Shown here: positions 1-6,930 of the stretch, in pieces
Layout: each line of letters begins with the position of its first letter
Position numbering within the stretch: the stretch's first letter is position 1
Assembly: GCA_017454765.1 (NCBI GenBank)
Contig: JAFTCJ010000005.1
Coordinates: 1 to 48,829 of the forward strand
Length of the DNA: 48,829 bases
Direction: 5' to 3'
Source: Erysipelotrichaceae bacterium
GTDB taxonomy: Bacteria; Bacillota_I; Bacilli_A; Erysipelotrichales; Erysipelotrichaceae
The notes under the pieces: model-generated
Databases searched by the model: none
Told to the model about the DNA's origin: nothing
Seen by the model: the letters and a program-made list of their open reading frames with translations, nothing else
Made by a program: the position numbers and the translations under genes

Positions 1-144
1 GCAGGGCTGCTTGATGACCAATTTGATAAGGCAGAAGAAGATTATCGGGCTTTGTGTTACGATGGGTTGAGTTTAGAGGAACTCAAACAGTATGCATCCG
101 TCAAAGAAAAAGTCTTCGCAAACCTGAGGAAGACGCTTGTATGA
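1..144 (+). CDS. C-terminal fragment of an unidentified protein
   Basis: Frame 1 is open from the window edge to a TGA at 142-144 and encodes the last 47 residues of a protein whose start lies outside the window. The fragment is rich in charged residues and ends with FANLRKTLV, which suggests helical structure. No family is recognised. Codon use resembles neighbouring real genes and nearly 200 bases of AT-rich promoter-like DNA follow, so a true gene end is likely, but function cannot be stated. Confidence 0.55.
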   Translation, partial: AGLLDDQFDKAEEDYRALCYDGLSLEELKQYASVKEKVFANLRKTLV

Positions 145-198
145 TAGAGAAGGCATTTTCAGGTGTATAAAATAATTCATAAAATATGAATCATATTG

Positions 199-226
199 TT
201 GACATTTCCCGGGAATATGTTATTAT
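199..226 (+). promoter_or_regulatory. Sigma-A-type promoter of the His/Met-rich small gene
   Basis: TTGACA at 199-204 is a perfect -35 box. TATTAT at 221-226 follows after 16 bases. Transcription would start near 233, just ahead of the palindrome at 237-252, giving a leader of about 105 nt before the ATG at 338. Confidence 0.6.
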
Positions 227-236
227 ATGATTGAAG

Positions 237-275
237 AGGTTCATATGAACCTATGAAAAGGTTACATAAACCTTT
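237..275 (+). promoter_or_regulatory. Two adjacent operator-like inverted repeats
   Basis: AGGTTCATATGAACCT at 237-252 is a perfect 16-bp palindrome. AAAGGTT (257-263) and AACCTTT (269-275) form a second inverted repeat around a 5-base spacer. Both share AGGTT...AACCT half-sites and lie immediately downstream of the promoter, where a repressor would block transcription. The cognate regulator is not identified. The repeats could instead act as RNA hairpins in the leader. Confidence 0.5.
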
Positions 276-337
276 AAGAATCGGCGCTGACCTTGCCGTA
301 TGAAAAGTTGGTGAGCAATTTTTGGAGGTGTAAAAAC

Positions 338-541
338 ATGTTTGTATTCGTTCTGTTATTATTCTGGATCATGTTAAGATCAGTATTCTATTATCCTGTA
401 TACCGTTATCCTGTATACCGTCGTCCGATGATATTCGGTCCGATGTTCTATCAAAGACCGATGCACGGTCCCAGGATGCACGGCGGTCCGGGTCGCATGC
501 ACATGGGAGGCCCGGGTCATATGGGCGGCCCCAGATTCTAA
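338..541 (+). CDS. Small His/Met/Gly/Pro-rich membrane-anchored or secreted protein
   Basis: The 67-residue protein starts at ATG 338 behind TTTTGGAGGTG; an upstream in-frame ATG at 293 lacks such a site. Residues 1-17 are hydrophobic (FVFVLLLFWIMLRSVFYY), fitting a signal or membrane anchor. A doubled YPVYR repeat follows. The last 35 residues are rich in MHGP and HMGGP units with several His and Met and no Cys. Such composition is known in copper- or nickel-binding tails, so metal binding is a reasonable but untested inference. It is a single-gene unit with its own promoter, two palindromes in the leader and a strong terminator. No named family is recognised. Confidence 0.7.
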   Translation: MFVFVLLLFWIMLRSVFYYPVYRYPVYRRPMIFGPMFYQRPMHGPRMHGGPGRMHMGGPGHMGGPRF

Positions 542-543
542 GG

Positions 544-570
544 AAAATCCCGCGGATTGCGGGATTTTTT
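544..570. terminator. Bidirectional intrinsic terminator
   Basis: AAAATCCCGC (544-553) pairs perfectly with GCGGGATTTT (559-568) around a GGATT loop. T-runs on both sides suit both the small gene on the plus strand and traX on the minus strand. Confidence 0.85.
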
Positions 571-1258
571 ATGATTTCAGCAGGAATACTCTTATAAGGT
601 AAAGCAGCAGAAGATGACCCGGATAGAAGAGATAGAAGAGCCATTTGAGGCCTTTTCCTTTCTTTCCGTTATACAGCAGAAGAGGGATGATACTGAGACC
701 TGTCGTACAGTAATAGCCCATCGTCCTAGTCAGAGCAAGGAAAGCTACACCGACCGTACATCTGATCCAGTGTTTCTTTTCTTCAAAGATATGGAACAGG
801 AATACGGCGATGACCGCAAACAGCGTATAGTCGGCTTTCACGACCAGGGTCAGAATGGCTGTGAATAATACGACAAGATAACTCAGTATGGTCTTCCAAG
901 TGTTTTTGCCGTCTCCCCTGATCCTGTCAGAGATCATTAAAGCCAGGATCGACAGGAAGAATGTCAGCATGATGTTCTGGTGAGACAGATCGATCTTCCC
1001 CGTGAAGGCCAGATCAAAGGGGATCTCGCTGATCAGTGCGAAGAGCCCTATCCTCAAAAGATATTTCTTTCTGTCTTTTGTATACCGATACCCTTCGGCG
1101 ATGCAGAAGGAGAATAGAGGCATGGCCAGTCTGCCGATCATCCGCATCCACAGCTGATCGTGAAAAAACAGATCTCCCGCATGATCAAAGACCATGCTTG
1201 TCATGGCGATCAGCTTCAGCATCGTTCCGTCAAGGATCTGACAATTCCTGTTTTTCAT
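569..1258 (-). CDS. TraX family membrane protein
   Basis: The 229-residue protein has about seven hydrophobic segments and begins with LDGTMLKLIAMTSMVFDHAG, the N-terminal signature of the TraX family (TraX on F plasmids acetylates pilin; chromosomal members in Bacillota are poorly understood integral membrane proteins, likely acyltransferases). The conserved RMIGRLAMPLFSFCIAEGY and SEIPFDLAF stretches are both present. It is monocistronic, faces the small gene across a shared terminator, and has no conjugation genes nearby, so a pilin role is unlikely. No clear Shine-Dalgarno sequence precedes ATG 1258; start placement is by family fit. Confidence 0.85.
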   Translation of the reverse strand: MKNRNCQILDGTMLKLIAMTSMVFDHAGDLFFHDQLWMRMIGRLAMPLFSFCIAEGYRYTKDRKKYLLRIGLFALISEIPFDLAFTGKIDLSHQNIMLTFFLSILALMISDRIRGDGKNTWKTILSYLVVLFTAILTLVVKADYTLFAVIAVFLFHIFEEKKHWIRCTVGVAFLALTRTMGYYCTTGLSIIPLLLYNGKKGKGLKWLFYLFYPGHLLLLYLIRVFLLKS

Positions 1259-1330
1259 GATTCATATATTATATTACCAGTTTACTGAAATATATCATTG
1301 AAGAAATGGACAAATCGTTCTTTGAAGATT

Positions 1331-1354
1331 ATCATCAGTAGTGTGACTGATGAT
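1331..1354 (+). promoter_or_regulatory. Perfect inverted repeat ahead of the VanY-like gene
   Basis: ATCATCAGT (1331-1339) and ACTGATGAT (1346-1354) form a perfect 9-bp inverted repeat with a 6-base spacer, about 10 bases before the ribosome binding site. It may be an operator or a 5' UTR hairpin. Confidence 0.4.
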
Positions 1355-1376
1355 TGAAAAGAAGAGGAAATTGAAA

Positions 1377-2075
1377 ATGAATAAAAAACTGGCGATCATA
1401 CTTATTTCTATCTTATTGCTTCTCGGACTGTTTTTCGGTTTCAGCAAGTTCAACGGCAATAACAGCGATTCCCCGGCAGACGAGCCTGCTGCGGAAACGG
1501 AAACAAAGAACGACTATGACTATCTGGTCCTGGTCAACAAGCAGAACAAGCTTCCGGATGACTGGGAGGATAAGGTCGTTCTGAAGGAATCGGTGAACAG
1601 ATACGGAGAGACTTATCTGGTCGAGGAAAAAGCATTGGAACAGTTCCTTGCGCTTCAGAAAGAACTGGCAGAGGAAGGGATCATTATCGAGCTTGACAGC
1701 ACTTACCGCAGCGTGCAGGAACAGCAGGATCTCTGGGATGAATGGACGGTCGAATTCGGCGAAGAATATGTCAAGACCTATGTGGCCGTTCCGGGTTATT
1801 CCGAGCATCATACCGGTCTGGCCATCGATATCTGTCTGGATGTGGACGGCAAGAGGATCAACGACAACGATGAGATGATCGCCGAGAAAGAGATCTTCGC
1901 AAAGATCCATGAACATCTGGCGCAACACGGTTTCATCCTGCGTTATCTGGAAGGCAAGGAAGATATCACGGGCTACGGCTATGAGCCCTGGCACTTCCGT
2001 TATATCGATGATCCCGCTCTGGCAAAACAGATCATGGATCAGGGGATCGCGTTTGAAGAGTATCTGAATCAGTAA
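1377..2075 (+). CDS. D-alanyl-D-alanine carboxypeptidase, VanY/M15B family
   Basis: This membrane-anchored peptidase should remove terminal D-Ala from peptidoglycan stem peptides outside the cell. The ATG at 1377 is preferred (GAGGAA eight bases upstream); an in-frame ATG at 1350 would add nine residues but has no ribosome site. Residues about 4-23 form a hydrophobic anchor, followed by a low-complexity acidic linker. The M15 zinc-peptidase signature is intact: STYRSVQEQQDLW, then GYSEHHTGLAIDI with the first zinc His and Asp, and EPWHFRYI near the C-terminus with the catalytic Glu/Trp and last zinc His. At 232 residues it is of ordinary length. It is a single-gene unit with its own terminator. 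Confidence 0.9.
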   Translation: MNKKLAIILISILLLLGLFFGFSKFNGNNSDSPADEPAAETETKNDYDYLVLVNKQNKLPDDWEDKVVLKESVNRYGETYLVEEKALEQFLALQKELAEEGIIIELDSTYRSVQEQQDLWDEWTVEFGEEYVKTYVAVPGYSEHHTGLAIDICLDVDGKRINDNDEMIAEKEIFAKIHEHLAQHGFILRYLEGKEDITGYGYEPWHFRYIDDPALAKQIMDQGIAFEEYLNQ

Positions 2076-2076
2076 G

Positions 2077-2107
2077 ACAAAGGGGCATTGTGAATGCCCT
2101 TTGTTTT
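2077..2107 (+). terminator. Intrinsic terminator of the VanY-like gene
   Basis: ACAAAGGGGCATT pairs with AATGCCCTTTGT around GTG, with one bulged G, followed by TTTT. Confidence 0.8.
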
Positions 2108-2177
2108 GAGACGGTGGCACATTTTTTGCAAGGGAGATCGTGTTAGTATCTTCTTGTATAGATAAGGCAGGTAGAAG

Positions 2178-2702
2178 ATGAATACTTTGGAAATCAGAAA
2201 AGTTTCGATCACGGAAAGCGGATGTGAAGCCGTGGTCAATGCGGCCAATGAACAGCTGCTTGAAGGAGGAGGTGTCTGCGGATACATCTTCTCTGCGGCA
2301 GGAAGCGAAAAGCTTCGTCAGGTCTGCGAGCGGATCGGTTTCTGTCAGACCGGCGATGCAGTGATCACCGAGGGTTTCGATCTGTGTCCTTATATCATCC
2401 ATGCGGTCGGTCCGATCTATATCAATGGCAGACAGGGTGAGGAAGGGATGCTGTATGAATGCTACAGAAGATCGCTTACTCTGGCAAGACAGTACGGCAT
2501 CGCTTCGATCGCTTTTCCGCTGATCTCGGCGGGCATCTATGGCTATCCGAAGAAGGAAGCCTGGAAAGTCGCTTTGCGTTCCTGTGATGACTGGATGAAG
2601 AAGAACCCGGACGGGGATATGAAGATCGTCTTTGCGGTCATCGATGATCAGATCCTGGAACTGGGGAAACAGACGGCTGAAAGGATGGGGATCAAAGCGT
2701 GA
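2178..2702 (+). CDS. Macrodomain protein (ADP-ribose-binding, YmdB-like)
   Basis: The 174-residue protein is a single macrodomain. AVVNAANEQLLEGGGVCGYI is the canonical ADP-ribose-binding segment, and FPLISAGIYGYPKKEAW is the distal phosphate-binding loop. Proteins of this class hydrolyse O-acetyl-ADP-ribose or remove ADP-ribose from proteins or nucleic acids in the cytoplasm. The Asn-Ala-Ala-Asn core and the Gly-Gly-Gly-Val loop are intact, so activity is expected, although the substrate cannot be chosen from sequence. Its TGA overlaps the GTG start of the next small gene, which suggests translational coupling. Confidence 0.92.
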   Translation: MNTLEIRKVSITESGCEAVVNAANEQLLEGGGVCGYIFSAAGSEKLRQVCERIGFCQTGDAVITEGFDLCPYIIHAVGPIYINGRQGEEGMLYECYRRSLTLARQYGIASIAFPLISAGIYGYPKKEAWKVALRSCDDWMKKNPDGDMKIVFAVIDDQILELGKQTAERMGIKA

Positions 2703-2860
2703 GTTTTGAATCCTATATCCGGGAGATGAAACGTCTGGGCTGGTCGGATGAGGAACTGCAGAAGGATTATGACCTGCATGAAAGATCCTCGGACCAGGAA
2801 CTGCCCTGGTTTCCCTATGAAAAGAAAAACGGCACTGTCCATGAGGACGGTGCCGTTTGA
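2699..2860 (+). CDS. Small acidic protein translationally coupled to the macrodomain gene
   Basis: A GTG at 2699 overlaps the macrodomain stop (GTGA) and opens a 53-residue frame ending at TGA 2858-2860. The product starts SFESYIREMKRLGWSDEELQ and ends KKNGTVHEDGAV; it has a helical, Trp-containing look. The N-terminal two thirds resemble a real cytoplasmic protein, whereas the last residues fall in a hairpin. The family is unknown. The 4-base overlap argues for coupled expression with the macrodomain enzyme. Confidence 0.5.
   Translation: MSFESYIREMKRLGWSDEELQKDYDLHERSSDQELPWFPYEKKNGTVHEDGAV
2827..2858 (+). terminator. Hairpin at the end of the macrodomain operon
   Basis: A 14-bp stem with one G-U pair (AAACGGCACTGTCC / GGACGGTGCCGTTT) closes around ATGA. 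It lies inside the last codons of the 53-residue ORF. There is no long T-run after it, so termination may be partial. Confidence 0.55.
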
Positions 2861-3239
2861 ATATGAATGAGCCGGTCTGATGAAGAATTTGCTCCATTTA
2901 TGATATGACTGTATCTGCCGTGATTTCAGGATCATGCTTCATTTGCTAATGGGATATGTTTTAGGAAAGGGCAAATATCACCGGCAGATCCAGACCAGAA
3001 TCCGAATCCGTTTTGTTTCCGAATCGCCATCAGGTCCGGCTCAAGTATATCATAACCTGTTTTCAGAAAAGAAAAAGCCTTTTCGGAAAGAAAAATTAAA
3101 GATTTTTGCCGAAAATCCCGGATACGTGAATTATATGTTGCACAGGTTCACAAAAGATGGAAATCGCCTGTTTTGAAGCATTTTTCCGTGAATGAAAAAA
3201 GAAAAGACAAAGCGGTGAAAAAGGTATTATCATTTTGTT
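2861..3239. other. Intergenic region without a convincing gene
   Basis: Between the macrodomain operon and mutT, the open frames (such as an 80-codon one at 2934-3176) lack a ribosome site and have unusual composition. A TATTAT at about 3224-3229 just before the mutT start could be its -10 box, which would leave an extremely short leader. Nothing else is visible. Confidence 0.4.
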
Positions 3240-3626
3240 ATGAAGCAGATAAAAGTTGCGGCTGCCGTCATTGAAAAAGACGGAAAGATCCTGATCGCAA
3301 AAAGAGCGTACGGGACACAGAAGGGACGCTGGGAATTCCCCGGCGGGAAGCTGGAAGAAGGCGAAAGTTCAAAGGAAGCGGTCATCAGGGAGATCAAGGA
3401 AGAATTCGGCATGAAGATCGCTGTGAAGGATTTTCTGTGCACGGTAAAACATCATTACGAGGACTTTGATCTGGACATGGATTGTTTTCTGTGTGAGATC
3501 AGGAAAGGCGAACCGGAACTGCACGATCATACGGCATATGCCTTCATCGATCCGTTTACAGAGGGGATCGAATGGGCGGAAGCCGACCGGAAGGTGATCG
3601 AAGCTTACCGCAATGTGCTAAAATAA
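3240..3626 (+). CDS. mutT: Nudix hydrolase, MutT-type 8-oxo-dGTP diphosphatase
   Basis: This 128-residue enzyme should hydrolyse oxidised nucleotides (8-oxo-dGTP to 8-oxo-dGMP) and so prevent transversions. A complete Nudix box spans residues 36-58: G36-x5-E42-x7-R50-E51-I-x-E54-E55-x-G57. The flanking KRAYGTQKGRWEFPGGK is typical of MutT rather than of ADP-ribose or coenzyme A pyrophosphatases. Length is standard. No Shine-Dalgarno sequence is visible before ATG 3240, and a -10-like TATTAT lies only about 11 bases upstream, so the mRNA may be nearly leaderless. Substrate assignment is by resemblance. Confidence 0.88.
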   Translation: MKQIKVAAAVIEKDGKILIAKRAYGTQKGRWEFPGGKLEEGESSKEAVIREIKEEFGMKIAVKDFLCTVKHHYEDFDLDMDCFLCEIRKGEPELHDHTAYAFIDPFTEGIEWAEADRKVIEAYRNVLK

Positions 3627-3647
3627 AAAAGAAGGAGGTACGATACG

Positions 3648-3689
3648 ATGAAGGTAAAGTACATTTCTCCTGATTACAGATATCGCTGA
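3648..3689 (+). CDS. 13-residue micro-ORF with a strong ribosome binding site
   Basis: GAAGGAGGT at 3631-3639 lies eight bases before an ATG that opens a frame encoding MKVKYISPDYRYR and a TGA. The stop lies inside a perfect 9-bp hairpin (3676-3696), and a terminator follows 17 bases later. The ribosome site is among the best in the window, but no gene follows on this strand, so it is not an obvious leader peptide. It may be a genuine tiny peptide, a regulatory ORF at the 3' end of the mutT transcript, or the remnant of a deleted gene. Confidence 0.35.
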   Translation: MKVKYISPDYRYR

Positions 3690-3696
3690 TATCTGT
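3676..3696 (+). repeat. Perfect 9-bp inverted repeat
   Basis: ACAGATATC (3676-3684) and GATATCTGT (3688-3696) flank GCT. The hairpin covers the stop codon of the 13-codon ORF and precedes a separate terminator. Confidence 0.6.
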
Positions 3697-3705
3697 TCCA
3701 TATAC

Positions 3706-3728
3706 GCAAGCTTCAGGGCTTGCTTTTT
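3706..3728 (+). terminator. Intrinsic terminator after mutT and the micro-ORF
   Basis: GCAAGC (3706-3711) pairs with GCTTGC (3718-3723) around TTCAGG, followed by TTTTT. Confidence 0.75.
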
Positions 3729-5188
3729 TAATTGAACGAGAAACTGAGGAAGTCGATGCTTCCTTTTCCTTTATAAGTGAAGTAAAGAGAGAAGCTGTCT
3801 TCATCAGGGATACGGAAAGTGATGCTTTCCGATTCGTGGTAATCATTCCCCGATGTCAGAGGGATCTCAGCAAGGACAGGCTCCTTTAAAGCCGAGCGGA
3901 CTTCAAAGATGCCTTCATCGCCTCTGCTGATGACACTCAGTGAACATGCATCGCTGTGGGCAAAATACCTGAATCCGGCCGTGGAGCCATCCCTCATGTT
4001 TCTGATGTACTGACCTGGATGATCTTCCCTGTCTGCTCCCTCCTGGGAAAAGGCCGGATGATTTGTGCGGATGTCTTGAAAACCTTCGCCCTCGCAGTTG
4101 TCCAGATAATGCAGAGCGCCTTGTTTTGAAGTGAGATGGCAGGCGATCGCGGCGTCGTAGCTGCCCTGTGGCAGGAGCGGTCCGTTATTGAGACCGCAGC
4201 TGGTGAGAGCTGCCTGATCAAAGGTGCCGTCCTCATTTATACAGATCTTTTCGGCGATGCCCTGTCTGGCAAAGGTGGAGTAATTTGTCTGTCGGTGACC
4301 GAAGATGTACCATTGTCCATTCACTTCGATCAGGGAACCGTGGTTGTTTCCGGTATAGGTGACCCTGTCTTTTTCGCTGACCAGACCGATGTCGCCGTTG
4401 TCGTGCAGGATGCCTTTGTAGACAAAGGGACCTTTGGGGTCATCGCCGATTGCATAACAGAGTTCATGGGAGTTCCATGAGGAATAGATGAAGTAATATC
4501 TGTCAGCTATCTTGCGGATCGAGGAGGCTTCAAAGAAGTCGTGTCCGGGATCGGGGCAGTCGAGGATCTCGATTTTTGAGGGCCAGCCTTTCAGGGTGTA
4601 CATGTCTTCTTCCAGTTCAGTGACATAGGCACCGGAAGAGAGCGGGATCGTTCCGAATTCTTTTTCCATGAAGTCCCAGCTCAGATCCGGGGCAAAGCCG
4701 ACGTAAAGATAGGTTTTCTTGTTTTCACACAAGACGGCCGGATCAAAAGGATAGGGATCGAAGTCTCTCTGACCGAGCAGTCTTCCGTCTTTGTCTTTCA
4801 CATGGGAAAGAAAGTCAAAGGGACCGTATGGTTTTTCTGATACGGCGACACCGATCGATTTCGTGTTGCATGGGGCATAGTAAAGATAATATCTTCCGTC
4901 GGCTCCCTGAATCGCATCCGGAGCGAAGAGCGGATTGTTTTCGCCGTTGAGCGGATCCTGATCCTTGCGGAAGATCACGCCGTGACAGGTCCAGTCGGAC
5001 AGATCATCCACCGGTGCGCTCCATAAGACATAGTCATTGTCGCAGAAAAAGCGGGAACCGAATTTGTCATGGGAACCGTAGATATAGAGACGTCCTTCAA
5101 AGATGCGGGGCTCACCGTCCGGGATGTATTCATAATTGGGCAGATAGGGATTGAATACCTGTTTCTTCATATCTTCATTATATGACAT
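3728..5188 (-). CDS. Glycoside hydrolase family 43 protein
   Basis: The 486-residue protein has the five-bladed GH43 fold in its first ~320 residues: YIPDGEPRIFEGRLYIYGSH near the start carries the likely general base Asp24, FAPDAIQGADGRYYLYYAP the second acidic motif, and FFEASSIRKIADRYYFIYS the likely catalytic Glu. The last ~150 residues look like a beta-sandwich, probably carbohydrate-binding. GH43 members cleave arabinosyl, xylosyl or galactosyl linkages. No signal peptide is seen, so it probably acts on imported oligosaccharides. ATG 5188 has GAAGGA only one base upstream, while ATG 5170 (MKKQVF) lacks a ribosome site; the true start is unsettled. It is monocistronic with no sugar transporter beside it. 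Confidence 0.87.
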   Translation of the reverse strand: MSYNEDMKKQVFNPYLPNYEYIPDGEPRIFEGRLYIYGSHDKFGSRFFCDNDYVLWSAPVDDLSDWTCHGVIFRKDQDPLNGENNPLFAPDAIQGADGRYYLYYAPCNTKSIGVAVSEKPYGPFDFLSHVKDKDGRLLGQRDFDPYPFDPAVLCENKKTYLYVGFAPDLSWDFMEKEFGTIPLSSGAYVTELEEDMYTLKGWPSKIEILDCPDPGHDFFEASSIRKIADRYYFIYSSWNSHELCYAIGDDPKGPFVYKGILHDNGDIGLVSEKDRVTYTGNNHGSLIEVNGQWYIFGHRQTNYSTFARQGIAEKICINEDGTFDQAALTSCGLNNGPLLPQGSYDAAIACHLTSKQGALHYLDNCEGEGFQDIRTNHPAFSQEGADREDHPGQYIRNMRDGSTAGFRYFAHSDACSLSVISRGDEGIFEVRSALKEPVLAEIPLTSGNDYHESESITFRIPDEDSFSLYFTYKGKGSIDFLSFSFN

Positions 5189-5252
5189 GTCCTTCAGCGG
5201 AACTAGGAATGGATGTTTCTGTTTCCGATAATGAAGGCATGAGAGGTATCAG

Positions 5253-6065
5253 ATGAAAAAAGTATTGTTTTGTTTCCTGTTTTCTCTTCTGTTTCTGTTT
5301 CGAAGCGTTGATGCTTCGGTGCTGCTGATGATAGAGGCGGAAGGAGTCGTGGACGGCTTTGTCGGCGAGAATATCGCATCAAAGACCGTGCTGCTGTCAC
5401 TGAGCGATGAGGATTATTATTTTGAGATCGATGACTATGAAGAGATCTCGGACTGGTTTGACAATATGCCTGAAGGACTGGAAGCCTATGTCGCCCGTCA
5501 TGATGATCAGCATGTTCTGGTGAGCTTTGAAGGAACACCACTGGAGACTTCGGAAGAACTGATCAGCGTGAATGTGCCTGACGGATACATCATCGATTCC
5601 AACAGTGAGGACAGTATCGGCGATCTGCATAACACGCCGGATGAAAAGGCGCGCTATGAGATCAAGGTCAGGGAACCATATGCGGAGTATGAAAGGTCAT
5701 CGATCGTGAGCGGAACGGTCGGCGAAGTTTTGACTCCCCAGAGAGTCTATGTGCAGCTCTACCATACGACCTGTGAGGCTTCAATGATGGATCATGAGTT
5801 TCCCTCATATAACGGACTGCTGCCGAAAGTCGTCGAGATCCGGCCGGACAACGTGATCGTCATCGAATACACAGGCGTTCCGGAAAAGGAAGATGATTCC
5901 CTGATCCATACGATCCTGCTGGATGAGGATCTCAAATGCCATCAGGATCTGATCGTAAAAGACCGCGAAGATGTCAGATTCGACATCGGAAAAAAAGAGG
6001 TCCCGGTGATCATACCCCCTTCGGTGAAGCAGTCGCACGAGATCCCTGTGACCGGTATTGAGTGA
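5253..6065 (+). CDS. Secreted protein with two beta-rich repeat modules
   Basis: The 270-residue protein starts at ATG 5253 behind GAGAGG and has a clear signal peptide (residues 1-21, cleavage likely after VDA). Two related modules follow. The first (about 30-115) reads VDGFVGENI...ISDWFDNMPEGLEAYV...VSFEGTPL; the second (about 150-235) reads VSGTVGEVL...YNGLLPKVVEI...IEYTGVPE. This pattern of a GxVG start, an N-[LM]P-x-GL element and a GTP/GVP turn resembles immunoglobulin-like repeats in surface proteins of Bacillota, though here diverged. There is no sortase motif or membrane anchor, so it is probably released or held non-covalently. Function unknown. Confidence 0.7.
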   Translation: MKKVLFCFLFSLLFLFRSVDASVLLMIEAEGVVDGFVGENIASKTVLLSLSDEDYYFEIDDYEEISDWFDNMPEGLEAYVARHDDQHVLVSFEGTPLETSEELISVNVPDGYIIDSNSEDSIGDLHNTPDEKARYEIKVREPYAEYERSSIVSGTVGEVLTPQRVYVQLYHTTCEASMMDHEFPSYNGLLPKVVEIRPDNVIVIEYTGVPEKEDDSLIHTILLDEDLKCHQDLIVKDREDVRFDIGKKEVPVIIPPSVKQSHEIPVTGIE

Positions 6066-6068
6066 CAA

Positions 6069-6091
6069 AACAGGCTGAGGCCTGTTTTTTT
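6069..6091 (+). terminator. Intrinsic terminator
   Basis: AACAGGC (6069-6075) pairs with GCCTGTT (6080-6086) around TGAG, followed by a T-run. Confidence 0.85.
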
Positions 6092-6188
6092 GTGATCTGA
6101 GCGGAAGAAAAAAGTTTAAGCAATCGAATTATTATTTATACGATAGAAAAAACAATTATTATAAAATATATATATACGGAGAATTGTT

Positions 6189-6764
6189 ATGGATAATGAA
6201 AAAACATGCAGCTTATGCGGGAAACCCTTAAGCAAATACGGAAACAGAAAGATCAAGGACGGAGTGCTTTGCCGTAACTGTATCAAGGCTGCTTCGCCAT
6301 GGCTTACCGAAGAGGCTTATGAGAAACTTTCTCTGGATGATTACAGGAAGCATCTGGAATACAGAGAACTGAACAAGGAGAAGCTGAAGGCCTTCGAAGC
6401 TGCTAAAAGCATTGCAGGCAAGTATTCCCTGTATCTTGACGAAAAAGATCAGCAGTTTCTGATCTCCAAGCGCAAAGATTATAAAAAGGAAAATGCGGAT
6501 GTCATGTCTCTGGATGACATCAGGGAGATCACGATCTATGAAGAGCGTTATCTGGACGGCAATGACGTCGATATCTGCTTTGATATGAAACTGAAGAACG
6601 ATCAGATCGGCGATGTCTGTTTCAGAGTCAATGAGTTCCCGGGCCTGATCAGGGATTCCGAGGAACACAAAGCGGCTCTGGATCTGGCGCTGTCCTATCT
6701 GGATGCGTTTGAGAATGAAGATGGCCTGGATTTTGAGCAGGCGGAAGGAGAATCAGATGAGTGA
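6189..6764 (+). CDS. DUF4428 zinc-ribbon protein
   Basis: The 191-residue protein opens with a small zinc ribbon: CSLCGK at Cys7/Cys10 and LCRNC near residues 28-31, separated by GNRKIKDGVL, the hallmark of DUF4428. A helical linker (about 40-80) and a PH-like alpha/beta region with YSLYLDEKDQQFLISKR follow. Members are thought to be intracellular sensors or scaffolds, but no activity is established. The ATG follows CGGAGAA. It is the first gene of a tight operon, overlapping the next ORF by eight bases and followed by clostripain, so a role linked to that protease is possible but unproven. Confidence 0.8.
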   Translation: MDNEKTCSLCGKPLSKYGNRKIKDGVLCRNCIKAASPWLTEEAYEKLSLDDYRKHLEYRELNKEKLKAFEAAKSIAGKYSLYLDEKDQQFLISKRKDYKKENADVMSLDDIREITIYEERYLDGNDVDICFDMKLKNDQIGDVCFRVNEFPGLIRDSEEHKAALDLALSYLDAFENEDGLDFEQAEGESDE

Positions 6765-6930
6765 AAAAAGAAGCGGCAGGAAAAAACACCTGGTGCAGGG
6801 CGAAGTCTCTGAATTGAAGAGAAGTGCCCGCGGTCTGGGAAGACACGAAAGGGTCGGCGAGGAAGCTGGATTTATGAGAGCTTTCCGCAGACTGTGGAAG
6901 GGTTACAGAAATGAAGAAGAAAAGAAATAG
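6757..6930 (+). CDS. Small basic protein between DUF4428 gene and clostripain
   Basis: ATG 6757 is preceded by GGAAGGAGA and encodes 57 residues. Longer in-frame starts inside the upstream gene are less likely. The product is strongly basic at first (SEKRSGRKKHL) and ends WKGYRNEEEKK, with no membrane segment or cysteine. It overlaps the upstream stop by 8 bases and the downstream clostripain start by 20 bases, so the three genes are almost certainly co-translated. No family is recognised; a nucleic-acid- or membrane-surface-binding role would fit the charge but is a guess. Confidence 0.65.
   Translation: MSEKRSGRKKHLVQGEVSELKRSARGLGRHERVGEEAGFMRAFRRLWKGYRNEEEKK

Noticed and set aside
569..1258. 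TraX as evidence of a conjugative element
   Set aside because: No relaxase, coupling protein, integrase or pilin gene lies nearby; chromosomal TraX-family proteins are common in Bacillota.
1413..2897. 494-codon open frame on the minus strand
   Set aside because: It lies antisense to the VanY-like and macrodomain genes, both of which have clear motifs; the frame is open because of codon bias on the other strand.
2934..3176. 80-codon ORF in the gap before mutT
   Set aside because: Atypical composition, no ribosome site and no recognisable domain.
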